24,742 bases of DNA from STD2-77 sp964503935 (GTDB lineage: Bacteria; Patescibacteriota; Minisyncoccia; JAHIHE01; JAGLIN01), in contig CAZDCJ010000012.1 in the NCBI GenBank assembly GCA_964503935.1, positions 1 through 24,742 of the forward strand. Direction: 5' to 3'. How positions within the stretch are numbered: the stretch's first letter is position 1; each line of letters starts with the position of its first letter. Shown here in pieces: positions 1 to 7,751 of this stretch. Below the pieces are notes generated by a model. That model was not told the DNA's origin and did no database searches. It saw nothing but the letters and a program-made list of their open reading frames with translations. Both the position numbers and the translations under genes were made by a program.

Positions 1-2
1 CG

Positions 3-39
3 AGTGCGATCGTGATGATTGCGTTTACATCTATAACTA
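3..39 (+). CDS. Possible 3' end of an upstream gene (partial)
   Basis: One frame is open from the window edge to a TAA at 37-39 and reads ECDRDDCVYIYN. It ends just before the ribosome binding site of the prepilin peptidase gene, which is where an upstream operon partner would stop. Twelve codons are too few to identify a family or to show that the frame is really coding, so this is only a positional guess. Confidence 0.22.
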
Positions 40-55
40 ATTTTCACGGAGGCGT

Positions 56-847
56 ATGGATGCTTTTTTCGGATGGATATTGTTTTTTCTGGGGTTTGCG
101 ATAGGCGGTTTGCTCAATGCGGCGGTATTCTCTCTGGAAAAAGAAGAAAGCGATCCGGCTTCTCGTCTGAGGCGTTCTTTCGATGTTTGCCGGCTGAGAT
201 TGCGCGATCAGCTTTCAGTTTTCAGCCTTTCAAAAAGAAGACAGGCGCATCTGGCAGGCGCGTCTTTTGAGGAACTCTTCGTGGAGATCTCTGCCGGAAT
301 GGCATTTCTGTCAGCATATGCCCATGTCTTCCCGTCCGGCTTTGTGCCTGAAGATATCTTCCGATTTATCCTCCTCTCTTCCATCTTCTTCGCGCTTATC
401 GTGATCTTCGTTTTCGATTTCCGGTACTTCATCATACCGGACAAGGTTGTATTTCCGGCAATCGGAGCGTCCTTCCTGCTTCTTATTTTACAGGTCTCGC
501 GGGCGGAGGATCAGGTGCTGTTCGTGAGCGATTATCTTGGTGCGGCAATCTTTGCCGGCGGATTTTTTTTGTTTCTGATATGGATTACTCGCGGACGGGG
601 TATGGGAGGCGGCGACGTCAAGCTGGGCTTCCTGATGGGGATGGTGTTGGGGGTAAGCCAGACGCTCCTCGCGCTCTTCCTGGCCTTTTTCACCGGAGCG
701 ATAGCGGGTGTCGCCCTCATGATGGCGAAGAGGAAGGGGATGAAGAGCGAGATGCCTTTCGGACCTTTTTTGATACTGGGATTTATGATAAGCTTTTTCC
801 TAGGAGACGGGATAATAGAGTGGTATTGGGGGACATTATCCTTATAA
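56..847 (+). CDS. pilD: Type IV prepilin peptidase (A24 family), lacking the zinc tetracysteine
   Basis: Integral-membrane aspartic protease that cleaves the short leader of type IV prepilins and, in classical enzymes, methylates the new N-terminus. The 263-residue protein has the two catalytic signatures: Asp121 in FDFRYFIIPD and Asp187 in GMGGGDVKLG. Hydrophobic segments alternate across its length, as in the family. The N-terminal region, which normally carries two CxxC pairs, has only one cysteine (Cys45), so the zinc-binding part is degenerate; cysteine-free versions are known and cleavage needs only the aspartates. The start is supported by GGAGG at 48-52, though the spacing is short. 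Plausible substrates are the pseudopilins at 16626-18273 and the broken pilin at 3607. Family assignment is firm; methylase activity cannot be judged. Confidence 0.93.
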   Translation: MDAFFGWILFFLGFAIGGLLNAAVFSLEKEESDPASRLRRSFDVCRLRLRDQLSVFSLSKRRQAHLAGASFEELFVEISAGMAFLSAYAHVFPSGFVPEDIFRFILLSSIFFALIVIFVFDFRYFIIPDKVVFPAIGASFLLLILQVSRAEDQVLFVSDYLGAAIFAGGFFLFLIWITRGRGMGGGDVKLGFLMGMVLGVSQTLLALFLAFFTGAIAGVALMMAKRKGMKSEMPFGPFLILGFMISFFLGDGIIEWYWGTLSL

Positions 848-903
848 GGAGATTAAGGTAGATGCCAGTTGATCTTGTTAATTCATCATTGAGATAGGAC
901 TAC

Positions 904-983
904 AAGGAACCGGTCAGAGACCGGTTCCCGCATATATAGCGGGAGCAGACCTTTCGGCGGGAGTGGGTCTCTGGCCCGCTTCC
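904..983. repeat. Hairpin cassette, copy 1
   Basis: A perfect 10-bp inverted repeat, GGAACCGGTC (906-915) and GACCGGTTCC (919-928) around a 3-base loop, is followed by a second structure in which AGCGGG (938-943) pairs with CCCGCT (975-980) and AGACC (947-951) with GGTCT (966-970). GGGGTTTTATTT follows at about 985, so the second stem might also terminate the pilD transcript. A diverged copy begins at 1358. Confidence 0.6.
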
Positions 984-1181
984 AGGGGTTTTATTTCAAG
1001 GAAGTCTTATTATGTCTTCGATAACGATATCAAAAGAATTAAACTCCCGGATATGTTTCCTGACATTCATGGTCAGGAACTGGAATTATGTCCTTGACCG
1101 GCTGACCGCTTCGATATCCTGGGCGATACAATCCGATACTGCCAAGAGCGTAAAGGCTCCAAGGATGAAGCAATCTTATTC

Positions 1182-1286
1182 TGTCATCCTGAACTTGTTC
1201 CAGGATCATCGATACACAACGTTAGAACTTCGTGATGTGGATTATACGTAATATTACGAAGATGCCGAAACAAGTTCAGCATGACA
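1182..1286. repeat. Palindromic dispersed repeat (MITE/REP-like)
   Basis: The 26-base left arm (1182-1207, starting TGTCATCCTGAACTTGTT) and the right arm (1261-1286, ending AACAAGTTCAGCATGACA) are inverted copies with a few mismatches, separated by 53 bases that include the small palindrome CGTAATATTACG (1247-1258). The arm sequence is recognisable as the widespread bacterial extragenic element whose chance translation contains SVILNLFQD. No transposase is present, so a mobile origin is inferred only from the terminal inverted arms. Confidence 0.7.
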
Positions 1287-1357
1287 AACCCGGGTATTAG
1301 TTCTCGGCAAATCCGGATAGCATGATAAGAGTCGAGAACATCGAATTATAAGGCTAA

Positions 1358-1433
1358 AAGGAACCGGTCTGGAGACCGATTCCCGCAGACGGAAAGATCA
1401 GACGGCAGGAGGGCCAAGCCAGAGACTTGCTTC
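1358..1433. repeat. Hairpin cassette, copy 2 (diverged)
   Basis: GGAACCGGTC (1360-1369) pairs with GACCGATTCC (1374-1383) with a single C-A mismatch; CCGCAGAC follows, and after a GC-rich stretch the segment ends in TTGCTTCCGC. Order and content parallel the copy at 904-983, but the distal half has drifted and its long stem is no longer obvious. The two copies flank the 1182-1286 palindrome. Confidence 0.5.
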
Positions 1434-1479
1434 CGCGACAAGTGCAGAAAAGGATTCCGCGTACATCATTATTATCTAT

Positions 1480-3486
1480 ATGGACAAAATAGAAGCCAAA
1501 ACCCGGATAGAGAAACTGAAGAAAGAGATAAATCATCATCGCTATCTTTATCATGTCCTCGACAAGCAGGAAATATCCGAAGCGGCGCTCGATAGCCTCA
1601 AGCATGAGCTGTATGTCCTCGAACAGGAATATCCCGAGTTCATCACGTCGGATTCGCCCACGCAGCGCATCGGCGGCAAGCCGCTCGACAAATTCCAGAA
1701 GGTCATACACGAGGTGCGGCAGTGGTCATTCAATGATGCTTTCGAGGAGAAAGAGATCGTAGATTTCGATAACCGTATCCGCAAAGTACTCGCGGATCTC
1801 GGGGAAAGCGTGCCCTCCGGTCTCGATTACACCGCAGAATTGAAGATCGACGGACTCCATGTGGTGCTGACGTATGAGAAAGGATATCTTATAAAGGGCG
1901 CCACGCGAGGGGATGGCAAGGTGGGGGAGGACGTGACGCAGAATCTTCGGACTATCGAGAGTATTCCTCTCAAGCTCGACCGCGACGTGAGCGTGATCGT
2001 GGAAGGCGAGGTCTTTATGGCCAAAGACGTATTCGATTCACTCAATAGGGAAAGGGAGCAGAACGGAGAGCCGCTTTTTGCCAATCCGCGCAACGCGGCG
2101 GCGGGAGCTATCCGTCAGTTGGATTCCCGGATCGCGAAGGAGAGGAGGCTGGGCTGTTTCATTTATGACCTCTCGGCGGCGAAGGATATCGCGCTTCCCG
2201 CGACGCAGGCCGAGGAACTCGAAGTCCTGGACGAGCTCGGCTTCCGGGTGAATAAGAACTGGAAGCATATCGGCGCTATCCGCGAAGTCTTTCCATTCCA
2301 TAAATATTGGTATGAGCATAAGGAGAAGGAGAACTACTGGATAGATGGCATCGTCCTCAAGCTCAATTCGCGACAGTGGCAGGAGATGGTAGGCCATACC
2401 GGCAAGGCGCCGCGTTGGGCGATCGCTTATAAATTTCCCGCCGAACAAGTGACGACAGTCGTGGAAGATATCAAAGTGCAGATCGGGCGGACGGGCGCGC
2501 TTACTCCCGTGGCGCATCTTCGGCCAGTGGTGGTGGCCGGCTCGACCGTCTCGCGTTCGACTCTCCATAATCAGGATGAGATCGACCGGTTGGATGTGCG
2601 TATCGGCGATACGGTGGTGATCCAAAAAGCGGGAGATATCATTCCGGAGGTGGTGGATGTGGTTAAGGGATTGCGCAACGGAAAAGAAAAGAAATTTGAA
2701 ATGCCCGAGAAATGCCCGTTCTGCGAGGCGCCTATCGTCCGCCACGACGGCGAGGTGGCCTATTATTGTCCGAGCAAGAGCTGCTTCGCGGTAGGGCTGC
2801 GGAAGCTATCGCACGCGGCAGGCAAGAAAGCTTTCGATATCGAAGGCCTGGGGCCGAACAAGATAAAACAACTGGCAGATGAAGGACTCATATCGGATCT
2901 GGCGGATATATTCGAGCTCAGGAAAGGCGATTTGGAAATCCTAGACAGGTTCGGGAAAAAATCTGCGGATAATCTTCTTCGGGCGATCGAAAAGAGCAAG
3001 GACGTGCCGTTTTCCCGTTTCATCTTCGCGCTCGGCATCCGGCATGTGGGAGAGGAGATGGCAATCACGCTCGCGCGCCACTTCTCGACATTGGAAAATC
3101 TCCGTAAGGCCAGCCGGGAACAGCTGGAGGCGGCGGAGGATGTGGGTCCGGCCGCTTCCGAAAGCATCTCGGAGTATTTTGCCAATAAAGAGAATCTCGA
3201 ACTCGTCAAGAAACTGTTGGAGGCAGGAGTCGTGATCCGGGAAGACGGCAAGTCCTCTGATAAGCTTCGAGGCAAGTCCTTCGTCCTGACGGGAAGCCTT
3301 GAGAGATATGGACGCGAGGAGGCCAAAGAGCTCATCCGGAGTGCCGGAGGAGAGATGCATTCTACGGTCACAAAGAAGACCGATTATGTGATAACAGGAG
3401 AGAATCCGGGAAGCAAAGCGGAGAAGGCGCAGGAATTGGGCGTGAAGATTATCGGCGAAGCGGAATTCCTCAAAATGCTTGGCTGA
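1480..3486 (+). CDS. ligA: NAD-dependent DNA ligase
   Basis: Seals nicks in DNA during replication and repair using NAD+. The 668-residue length is normal for LigA. In order: N-terminal NMN-binding Ia region (1-65), adenylation domain with the nucleotide-binding lysine Lys122 in ELKIDG and the downstream block ATRGDGKVGEDVT, OB fold around residues 310-395, a four-cysteine zinc site (Cys412, Cys415, Cys430, Cys435), helix-hairpin-helix repeats around 440-585, and a C-terminal BRCT domain from about 592 (GKSFVLTGSL). The usual SLDNAF-type motif is SFNDAF here. The ATG lacks a Shine-Dalgarno sequence but gives the expected N-terminus. TGA is its stop codon, which argues for the standard bacterial code. 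Confidence 0.98.
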   Translation: MDKIEAKTRIEKLKKEINHHRYLYHVLDKQEISEAALDSLKHELYVLEQEYPEFITSDSPTQRIGGKPLDKFQKVIHEVRQWSFNDAFEEKEIVDFDNRIRKVLADLGESVPSGLDYTAELKIDGLHVVLTYEKGYLIKGATRGDGKVGEDVTQNLRTIESIPLKLDRDVSVIVEGEVFMAKDVFDSLNREREQNGEPLFANPRNAAAGAIRQLDSRIAKERRLGCFIYDLSAAKDIALPATQAEELEVLDELGFRVNKNWKHIGAIREVFPFHKYWYEHKEKENYWIDGIVLKLNSRQWQEMVGHTGKAPRWAIAYKFPAEQVTTVVEDIKVQIGRTGALTPVAHLRPVVVAGSTVSRSTLHNQDEIDRLDVRIGDTVVIQKAGDIIPEVVDVVKGLRNGKEKKFEMPEKCPFCEAPIVRHDGEVAYYCPSKSCFAVGLRKLSHAAGKKAFDIEGLGPNKIKQLADEGLISDLADIFELRKGDLEILDRFGKKSADNLLRAIEKSKDVPFSRFIFALGIRHVGEEMAITLARHFSTLENLRKASREQLEAAEDVGPAASESISEYFANKENLELVKKLLEAGVVIREDGKSSDKLRGKSFVLTGSLERYGREEAKELIRSAGGEMHSTVTKKTDYVITGENPGSKAEKAQELGVKIIGEAEFLKMLG

Positions 3487-3606
3487 ATATCCTGATTCTT
3501 TCGGAGGATATCATCAAGATTGCAGCTGATTTCATATACGGACAGTTCGTATGACTTCCCCGACAAAAAGAAGATTGAGGTTCTAAATCAGTTTGTCTAT
3601 CACAGT

Positions 3607-4083
3607 ATGGTTGGCAAACAAAGCGGTTTTACACTCATCGAACTTCTGGTGGCGATCTCGATAATCGGGATGTCGTCTACCATCGCTTTTATGAGCCTGA
3701 ACGATGCGCGGGTGAAGGCGCGGGACGCGCGGCGAAAAATCGACATGGAACAAATTGTTTTGGCTTCGGAACAGTATTATGCGCAGCATGTCATTTATGT
3801 GATTCCCGGCACGGGGTGGCGGGGCTCAAGCGCGGGATGGTTCAATTATCAAGCAGGAGCGGATTATACCGAGTCTATTGCTACCGGCCCGGAAGAAGCC
3901 GGGTGTTTTATGGATGCGCCGCGCGATCCGAAGCTGACTTCCGACAACCAGACGCCGCAATACATGAAATAACAGTGTGAAGGCGGATTTTATGTCTATG
4001 CTAAGCTTGAGAATCCTAGCGCGGCCGATCAAGCTGCATATGACAGTGCCGTCTGTCGTCCTGGCTACGGGCATGCCAATTGA
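3607..4083 (+). pseudogene. Type IV pilin/pseudopilin interrupted by an in-frame TAA
   Basis: Starting at ATG 3607 the protein begins MVGKQSG, followed by FTLIELLVAISIIG, a standard prepilin cleavage site (G|F, Glu at +5), and the Patescibacteria-like stretch DARVKARDARRKIDMEQI. Translation stops at TAA 3970-3972 after QYMK (121 residues). In the same frame another 36 codons follow, QCEGGFYVYAKLENPS and onward, to a TGA at 4081-4083. FYVYAKLEN is typical of the C-terminal beta-sheet of these pilins, so the ancestral gene clearly ran to 4083. It stands alone, away from the pilus operon. Upstream in-frame ATG 3520 is possible but would add 29 residues before the leader. It could be a pseudogene, a truncated but used pilin, or a sequencing error. 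Confidence 0.8.
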
Positions 4084-4320
4084 GGACATCTATCTAATCG
4101 AATCTCAAGACGGACTTTGTCAGCGCACAAGATTTTTTACGTTTAAGCGTAGGCATAACATAATTACAGGGGGGGGCTTAAACCGTTTTTATGGCAAAAT
4201 ATGCGTTTTTCTTCTGGTGCAGATCCCAGAAAAGGCAGGTATGTTTGAGGCCGATTTTTTATTGTAAAATAAACAAAACTGTGTTATTTTATCTATGTAA
4301 ATAAGAACTAAATTCCCAAT
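4084..4320 (+). other. Spacer with possible gatC promoter
   Basis: No gene is seen between the pilin remnant and gatC. A G8 homopolymer lies at 4169-4176. The last 60 bases are very AT-rich, and TTGTAA (4262-4267), 16-17 bases before TTATTT/TATTTT (4284-4290), is a weak promoter candidate that would give a leader of roughly 25 bases. Confidence 0.3.
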
Positions 4321-4623
4321 ATGGCAGAAAATACCAAGGTTTCCGAGGAGGAAGTGAAACATATCGCGGAGCTTGCGCGGATCGAGCTTACTGAGGAGGA
4401 GACAGAAAGGCTTACCCGGGAGATTTCCGATGTCTTGGGTTATGTGAAGCAGCTGGAAGAGGTAAATACGGAGGGGGTCGAGCCGATATCGCAGGTGACG
4501 GGAAAGATCAACGTATTTCGTGAGGACGAATCAAGGATGGCCGATGAGGAGACCAAAGCATTAATGACGAAGAATTATCCCGACAGTCAGGACGGTTATA
4601 TCAGGGTAAGGCAGATACTATAA
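4321..4623 (+). CDS. gatC: Asp-tRNA(Asn)/Glu-tRNA(Gln) amidotransferase subunit C
   Basis: Small subunit of the GatCAB complex, which converts Glu-tRNA(Gln) (and often Asp-tRNA(Asn)) to the amidated form; GatC wraps between GatA and GatB. The 100-residue length and the sequence fit the family: HIAELARIELTEEE at 15-28, then the conserved YVKQLEEVNTEGVEPI block near the middle, then a region of the FREDE type. It lies 21 bases ahead of gatA on the same strand, the usual pairing. No Shine-Dalgarno sequence precedes the ATG, which sits in a CCCAATATG context. Confidence 0.96.
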   Translation: MAENTKVSEEEVKHIAELARIELTEEETERLTREISDVLGYVKQLEEVNTEGVEPISQVTGKINVFREDESRMADEETKALMTKNYPDSQDGYIRVRQIL

Positions 4624-4644
4624 GCACGATAAGATCTCAAATAT

Positions 4645-6135
4645 ATGGATATATTGGATTTGGATATAGTGAAGGCGGGCGATGGGCTTCGGAAGAAGGA
4701 ATTCTCTTCTGTCGAACTCACGAAAGCATACTTCGAGCGGATAAAGGCGACGGACGGCAAGCTTAAGTCCTTCATTACTCTTACCGAGGATGCGGCTATG
4801 CGGAAGGCACAGGATGCCGACAAGAGGATCGCGGATGGAGAAGAGGGGAAACTTCTGGGCATCCCGGCTTCTATCAAAGATGTCATTCTTACGAAGGGCG
4901 TAGAGACCACCGCTGCTTCGAATATCCTCCGGGGCTACGTTCCAGCGGAAGATGCGACGCTGGTCGGGAAGCTGGATGCCGAAGGCATGGTGATGTTGGG
5001 GAAGGTGAACTGCGATGCGTTCGCGCACGGGGCCTCCACGGAGAATTCCGACTTCGGACCGAGCCGCAACCCATGGGACATGGAGCGCGTGCCGGGAGGA
5101 TCTTCCGGTGGATCGGCTTCTTCGGTCGCGGCGGCTGAGTGCCTTTATTCCATCGGTACCGATACGGGAGGATCTATCCGCCAGCCCGCTTCTTTCTGCG
5201 GCGTAGTCGGTCTCAAACCCACTTATGGCAGGATTTCCAGGTACGGACTCATCTCGATGACTTCTTCCACGGATTGTCCAAGTATCATGGCTAAGACTGC
5301 GAAGGATGCGGCGATCATACTGCAATCGATCGCGGGCGAAGACAAGAAGGATGCCACGACTTCTGTGGCAAAAGCGGACGACTATCTCGCGGCAATCACG
5401 GATTTCGATGTCAAAGGGCTCCGCATCGGCGTGCCGCAGGAATATTTTGTCGAAGGGCTCAATGCCGATATCGCGAGATGCGTGAAAGATGCGATCGCAA
5501 AGCTCGAGGAGATGGGCGCCGAGGTGGTGGAGATAAGCCTTCCGCACACCAGGTATGCCGTGCCGACTTACTATATCATCACGCCTTCCGAAGTGAGTTC
5601 TAATCTCGCCAAGTTCGATGGCATCCGTTTCGGTTATTCGGCCCAGAGCGATCCGGACACTCCGGTGAAAGATCTTCTGGATGTATATATGAAATCAAAA
5701 GGCAAGGGCTTCGGCAGCGAGGCCAAACGTCGCATCATGCTCGGTACTTATGCGCTTTCCAGCGGATATTATGACGCTTACTATCTCAAGGCGCAGAAGG
5801 TCCGTACGCTCATCAAGAAGGATTTTGACGAAGCTTTCCAGAAGGTGGATACCATCATCGTGCCGACCGCGCCCAGCGTGGCTTTCAGGCTTGGCGAACA
5901 CAGTGACAATCCGCTTGAGATGTATCTCGGAGACATCTTCCTTTCCGCGGTGTCGCTCGCAGGTCTGCCGGCAATTTCCGTCCCTTGCGGGTTCGTGAAG
6001 CCGGAAGACGGGGAGACGCCGCTTCCGGTGGGAATGCAGATCATCGGCAGGCCTTTCGAGGAGAAGATGATTCTCGGCCTATCCGATGCCTATGGAAAGG
6101 ATACGACCTGGCTTTCACAAAAACCTGCCATCTAA
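4645..6135 (+). CDS. gatA: Asp-tRNA(Asn)/Glu-tRNA(Gln) amidotransferase subunit A
   Basis: Amidase-signature enzyme that hydrolyses glutamine and feeds ammonia to GatB. At 496 residues it is full length. The Ser-cisSer-Lys triad is visible: Lys78 in PASIKDV, Ser153 in PGGSSGGSAS, and the nucleophile Ser177 in GTDTGGSIRQPASFCGVVG. The block LKPTYGRISRYGL follows, as in known GatA. It is directly downstream of gatC, and a membrane protein gene follows after 9 bases, so the three may be co-transcribed. gatB is not in the window. Confidence 0.97.
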   Translation: MDILDLDIVKAGDGLRKKEFSSVELTKAYFERIKATDGKLKSFITLTEDAAMRKAQDADKRIADGEEGKLLGIPASIKDVILTKGVETTAASNILRGYVPAEDATLVGKLDAEGMVMLGKVNCDAFAHGASTENSDFGPSRNPWDMERVPGGSSGGSASSVAAAECLYSIGTDTGGSIRQPASFCGVVGLKPTYGRISRYGLISMTSSTDCPSIMAKTAKDAAIILQSIAGEDKKDATTSVAKADDYLAAITDFDVKGLRIGVPQEYFVEGLNADIARCVKDAIAKLEEMGAEVVEISLPHTRYAVPTYYIITPSEVSSNLAKFDGIRFGYSAQSDPDTPVKDLLDVYMKSKGKGFGSEAKRRIMLGTYALSSGYYDAYYLKAQKVRTLIKKDFDEAFQKVDTIIVPTAPSVAFRLGEHSDNPLEMYLGDIFLSAVSLAGLPAISVPCGFVKPEDGETPLPVGMQIIGRPFEEKMILGLSDAYGKDTTWLSQKPAI

Positions 6136-6144
6136 CCCAATCAT

Positions 6145-6696
6145 ATGATCATCACGCATCTACTCATCACAGCCGCAGCTCCGGTAGTCCGTTTCGGAGG
6201 CCAGGCCATCGTTATCTGGTGGTGGCCTTTCGCTTTCGTATTTCTCAGGAACATGTTCATATTGCTCGATATCATTATCATAATCGGCATCGTCATGGTC
6301 TTGGGCCGTTTCCGGAAACTCGGTGGCGATCTTTACGACAATCTGGAGCAGGCGATGAAATCCGGCAGGCTGTCCAAGGGGAGAGCGCAGAGGAAGTGGG
6401 AGGAGGCGCAGGAACTGATGCAGTCTGACAATCTGGAGAACAAAAAACGAGCAGTCGGCATCGCGGAAGGCATACTGGACGAGTGCCTTCGCAGCGCGAA
6501 TTTCTCGGGAGAGAATCTGGAGAGAAGGATATTGAAGATACCGGATTCGCAGCTCAATTTCAAGGATGATATGATCTGGGCTTATCGGATGAAAGTCCGG
6601 CTGGAGAACGAGCCGGGACTTGAAACCGACAAGGAGGAGATAGAGAGGGTATTCTATATCTTCGAGAGAGCGATGAAGGAAATGAATATTTTGTAA
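6145..6696 (+). CDS. Membrane protein of unknown function
   Basis: A 183-residue protein not assignable to a known family by eye. Residues about 20-57 form one or two hydrophobic segments (a Trp-rich patch, WWWPFAFVFL, then DIIIIIGIVMVLG), and the remainder is a charged, probably helical cytoplasmic domain rich in Lys, Glu and Arg. It begins 9 bases after gatA and has no Shine-Dalgarno sequence. Its soluble part includes ENKKRAVGIAEGILDECLR, which suggests an amphipathic helical repeat. Small anchored proteins of this layout are common in Patescibacteria, but no function can be given. TAA at 6694-6696 overlaps a promoter -35 candidate for the next region. Confidence 0.75.
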   Translation: MIITHLLITAAAPVVRFGGQAIVIWWWPFAFVFLRNMFILLDIIIIIGIVMVLGRFRKLGGDLYDNLEQAMKSGRLSKGRAQRKWEEAQELMQSDNLENKKRAVGIAEGILDECLRSANFSGENLERRILKIPDSQLNFKDDMIWAYRMKVRLENEPGLETDKEEIERVFYIFERAMKEMNIL

Positions 6697-6718
6697 AAAA
6701 CATCAAGAGTGTTATAAT
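6691..6718 (+). promoter_or_regulatory. Extended -10 promoter candidate, distal
   Basis: TTGTAA (6691-6696), a 16-base spacer, and TATAAT (6713-6718) preceded by TG one base upstream (TGtTATAAT). Transcription would start near 6725, about 165 bases ahead of the pilN-like gene. It is one of two such candidates in this 194-base gap. Confidence 0.5.
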
Positions 6719-6775
6719 TAATGCACGGAAGATATCTGGACATACTTTATCGTGTGGAAAAAGATACGATATACT

Positions 6776-6804
6776 TTGCATAAAAAATAGAATAGTGATA
6801 TAAT
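6776..6804 (+). promoter_or_regulatory. Extended -10 promoter of the pilus operon
   Basis: TTGCAT (6776-6781), a 17-base spacer, and a perfect extended -10, TGaTATAAT (6796-6804). The predicted start near 6811 leaves an 80-base leader before the ATG at 6891. This is the best promoter for the eleven-gene run that ends at 18686; no other strong promoter was seen in the short gaps inside that run. Confidence 0.65.
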
Positions 6805-6890
6805 CTTAAATATAGGATTCGTTCCATGAATTTTTCTCTAGGGATTATTTCGGGCAAATATATATAACCAAAAGTTATCCTTCACGTCTT

Positions 6891-7742
6891 ATGCCAAGTA
6901 TAAATCTTTTACCGGAGAACTTTACAATCGAAGCTAATAGGAGGAGAGAGAAGACTGCCGTCTATGTTTTGGCTGTCTTTTTTGTCTTGTCTTCCGCAGT
7001 AGCTTATGGTTTCATCGAGCTTGAGAGGCGGCAGGTGGAAAAGGACACCAAGGCCATCGATGTCAAGATCGAGAATGTGAAGACGGAAATCAAGAATGAG
7101 ATCGAGAAGAGCGATCTCCTGTCTTCCGATTACAATAAGAACGACATCGAGAAAGTCCTCGGCGAGCATGCCTATGTTTCGAAGGGTCTTACATTCCTGA
7201 AAGAGAACATCATCAAGGGCGTTTATCTGAAAACCCTGGATTGTGCTGCCGCAAGCGGCAGTGTCGAAATGGAGACGGTAGCGAGGGACTATGATACTCT
7301 CATCAAGCAGCTCCTCATATTCGAAGACTCCTTCTGGATCCAGTCAGTCGAGTTCGGAGATATCGAAAAGTCCAAGGAGGATGGGAGCGTGTCGGTGGCG
7401 ATAAAGACGACACTGCGCACGGACCTGTTGGGTTTTCAGGAACAGTACTGGGGTTATGGACTTGGAGTGCTTTCAAAATACACCAACAGATATATAGAGG
7501 TATCCAGCTATTCGATAAATCTGCAGAAATCATCGAACGGCATCAATGGTGATCGGGTCGAGAAGATAAAGGTCTCGTTCGAAGGCAAGGCTTATGACAG
7601 GGGGCGCATGGACGAATTTGAGAAATCTCTAAAGAGCGCGGCAGAAGTCGAGAATCTGCATGTCAACAGGTTCAGTTTGGCGGATGACAAGCCCGGGGTC
7701 GTGAATTTCCGGGGAGATATGGAATTGGATTATTTAAATTAG
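6891..7742 (+). CDS. pilN: PilN-like type IV pilus alignment protein
   Basis: Inner-membrane protein of the pilus alignment complex. The N-terminus MPSINLLPENF carries the INLLP motif that in PilN binds the actin-like PilM on the cytoplasmic side. A single membrane helix (about 22-42) and a charged coiled-coil stretch (45-80) follow, then extracytoplasmic alpha/beta sequence. At 283 residues it is longer than typical PilN (about 180-200); the extra C-terminal part (from about 200) may be a second ferredoxin-like domain. It is followed after 9 bases by the PilO-like gene, the classical order. No pilM is found next to it. The motif and position make the call good; overall similarity is low, as usual for this family. 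Confidence 0.85.
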   Translation: MPSINLLPENFTIEANRRREKTAVYVLAVFFVLSSAVAYGFIELERRQVEKDTKAIDVKIENVKTEIKNEIEKSDLLSSDYNKNDIEKVLGEHAYVSKGLTFLKENIIKGVYLKTLDCAAASGSVEMETVARDYDTLIKQLLIFEDSFWIQSVEFGDIEKSKEDGSVSVAIKTTLRTDLLGFQEQYWGYGLGVLSKYTNRYIEVSSYSINLQKSSNGINGDRVEKIKVSFEGKAYDRGRMDEFEKSLKSAAEVENLHVNRFSLADDKPGVVNFRGDMELDYLN

Positions 7743-7751
7743 TTAAATCTT

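Larger units (their letters stand above)
848..1479 (+). other. 632-base non-coding region with repeats
   Basis: No credible gene lies here. It holds a 10-bp hairpin (906-928) followed by a larger GC-rich stem (938-980), a 105-base imperfect palindrome (1182-1286), and a second, diverged copy of the first hairpin cassette (1360-1433). Such a run of structured repeats between pilD and ligA looks like an accumulation site for dispersed extragenic elements. No clear promoter for ligA was seen; the bases just before its ATG are AT-rich. Confidence 0.7.

Noticed and set aside
1012..1251. 79-codon open frame between pilD and ligA
   Set aside because: Its C-terminal part is the chance translation of the palindromic repeat (SVILNLFQD), and the rest has no protein-like features or ribosome binding site.
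3970..3972. Recoded stop codon (alternative genetic code)
   Set aside because: TAA and TGA both end other clear genes at normal lengths, so a global reassignment is excluded; only local readthrough remains possible.
2038..5547. Long minus-strand frames inside ligA and gatA (235 and 309 codons)
   Set aside because: They lie antisense to intact, motif-complete housekeeping genes.
6721..6783. 20-codon ORF between the two promoter candidates upstream of pilN
   Set aside because: It starts only 3 bases after the -10 box of the first promoter, so it would not be on that transcript, and it has no ribosome binding site.
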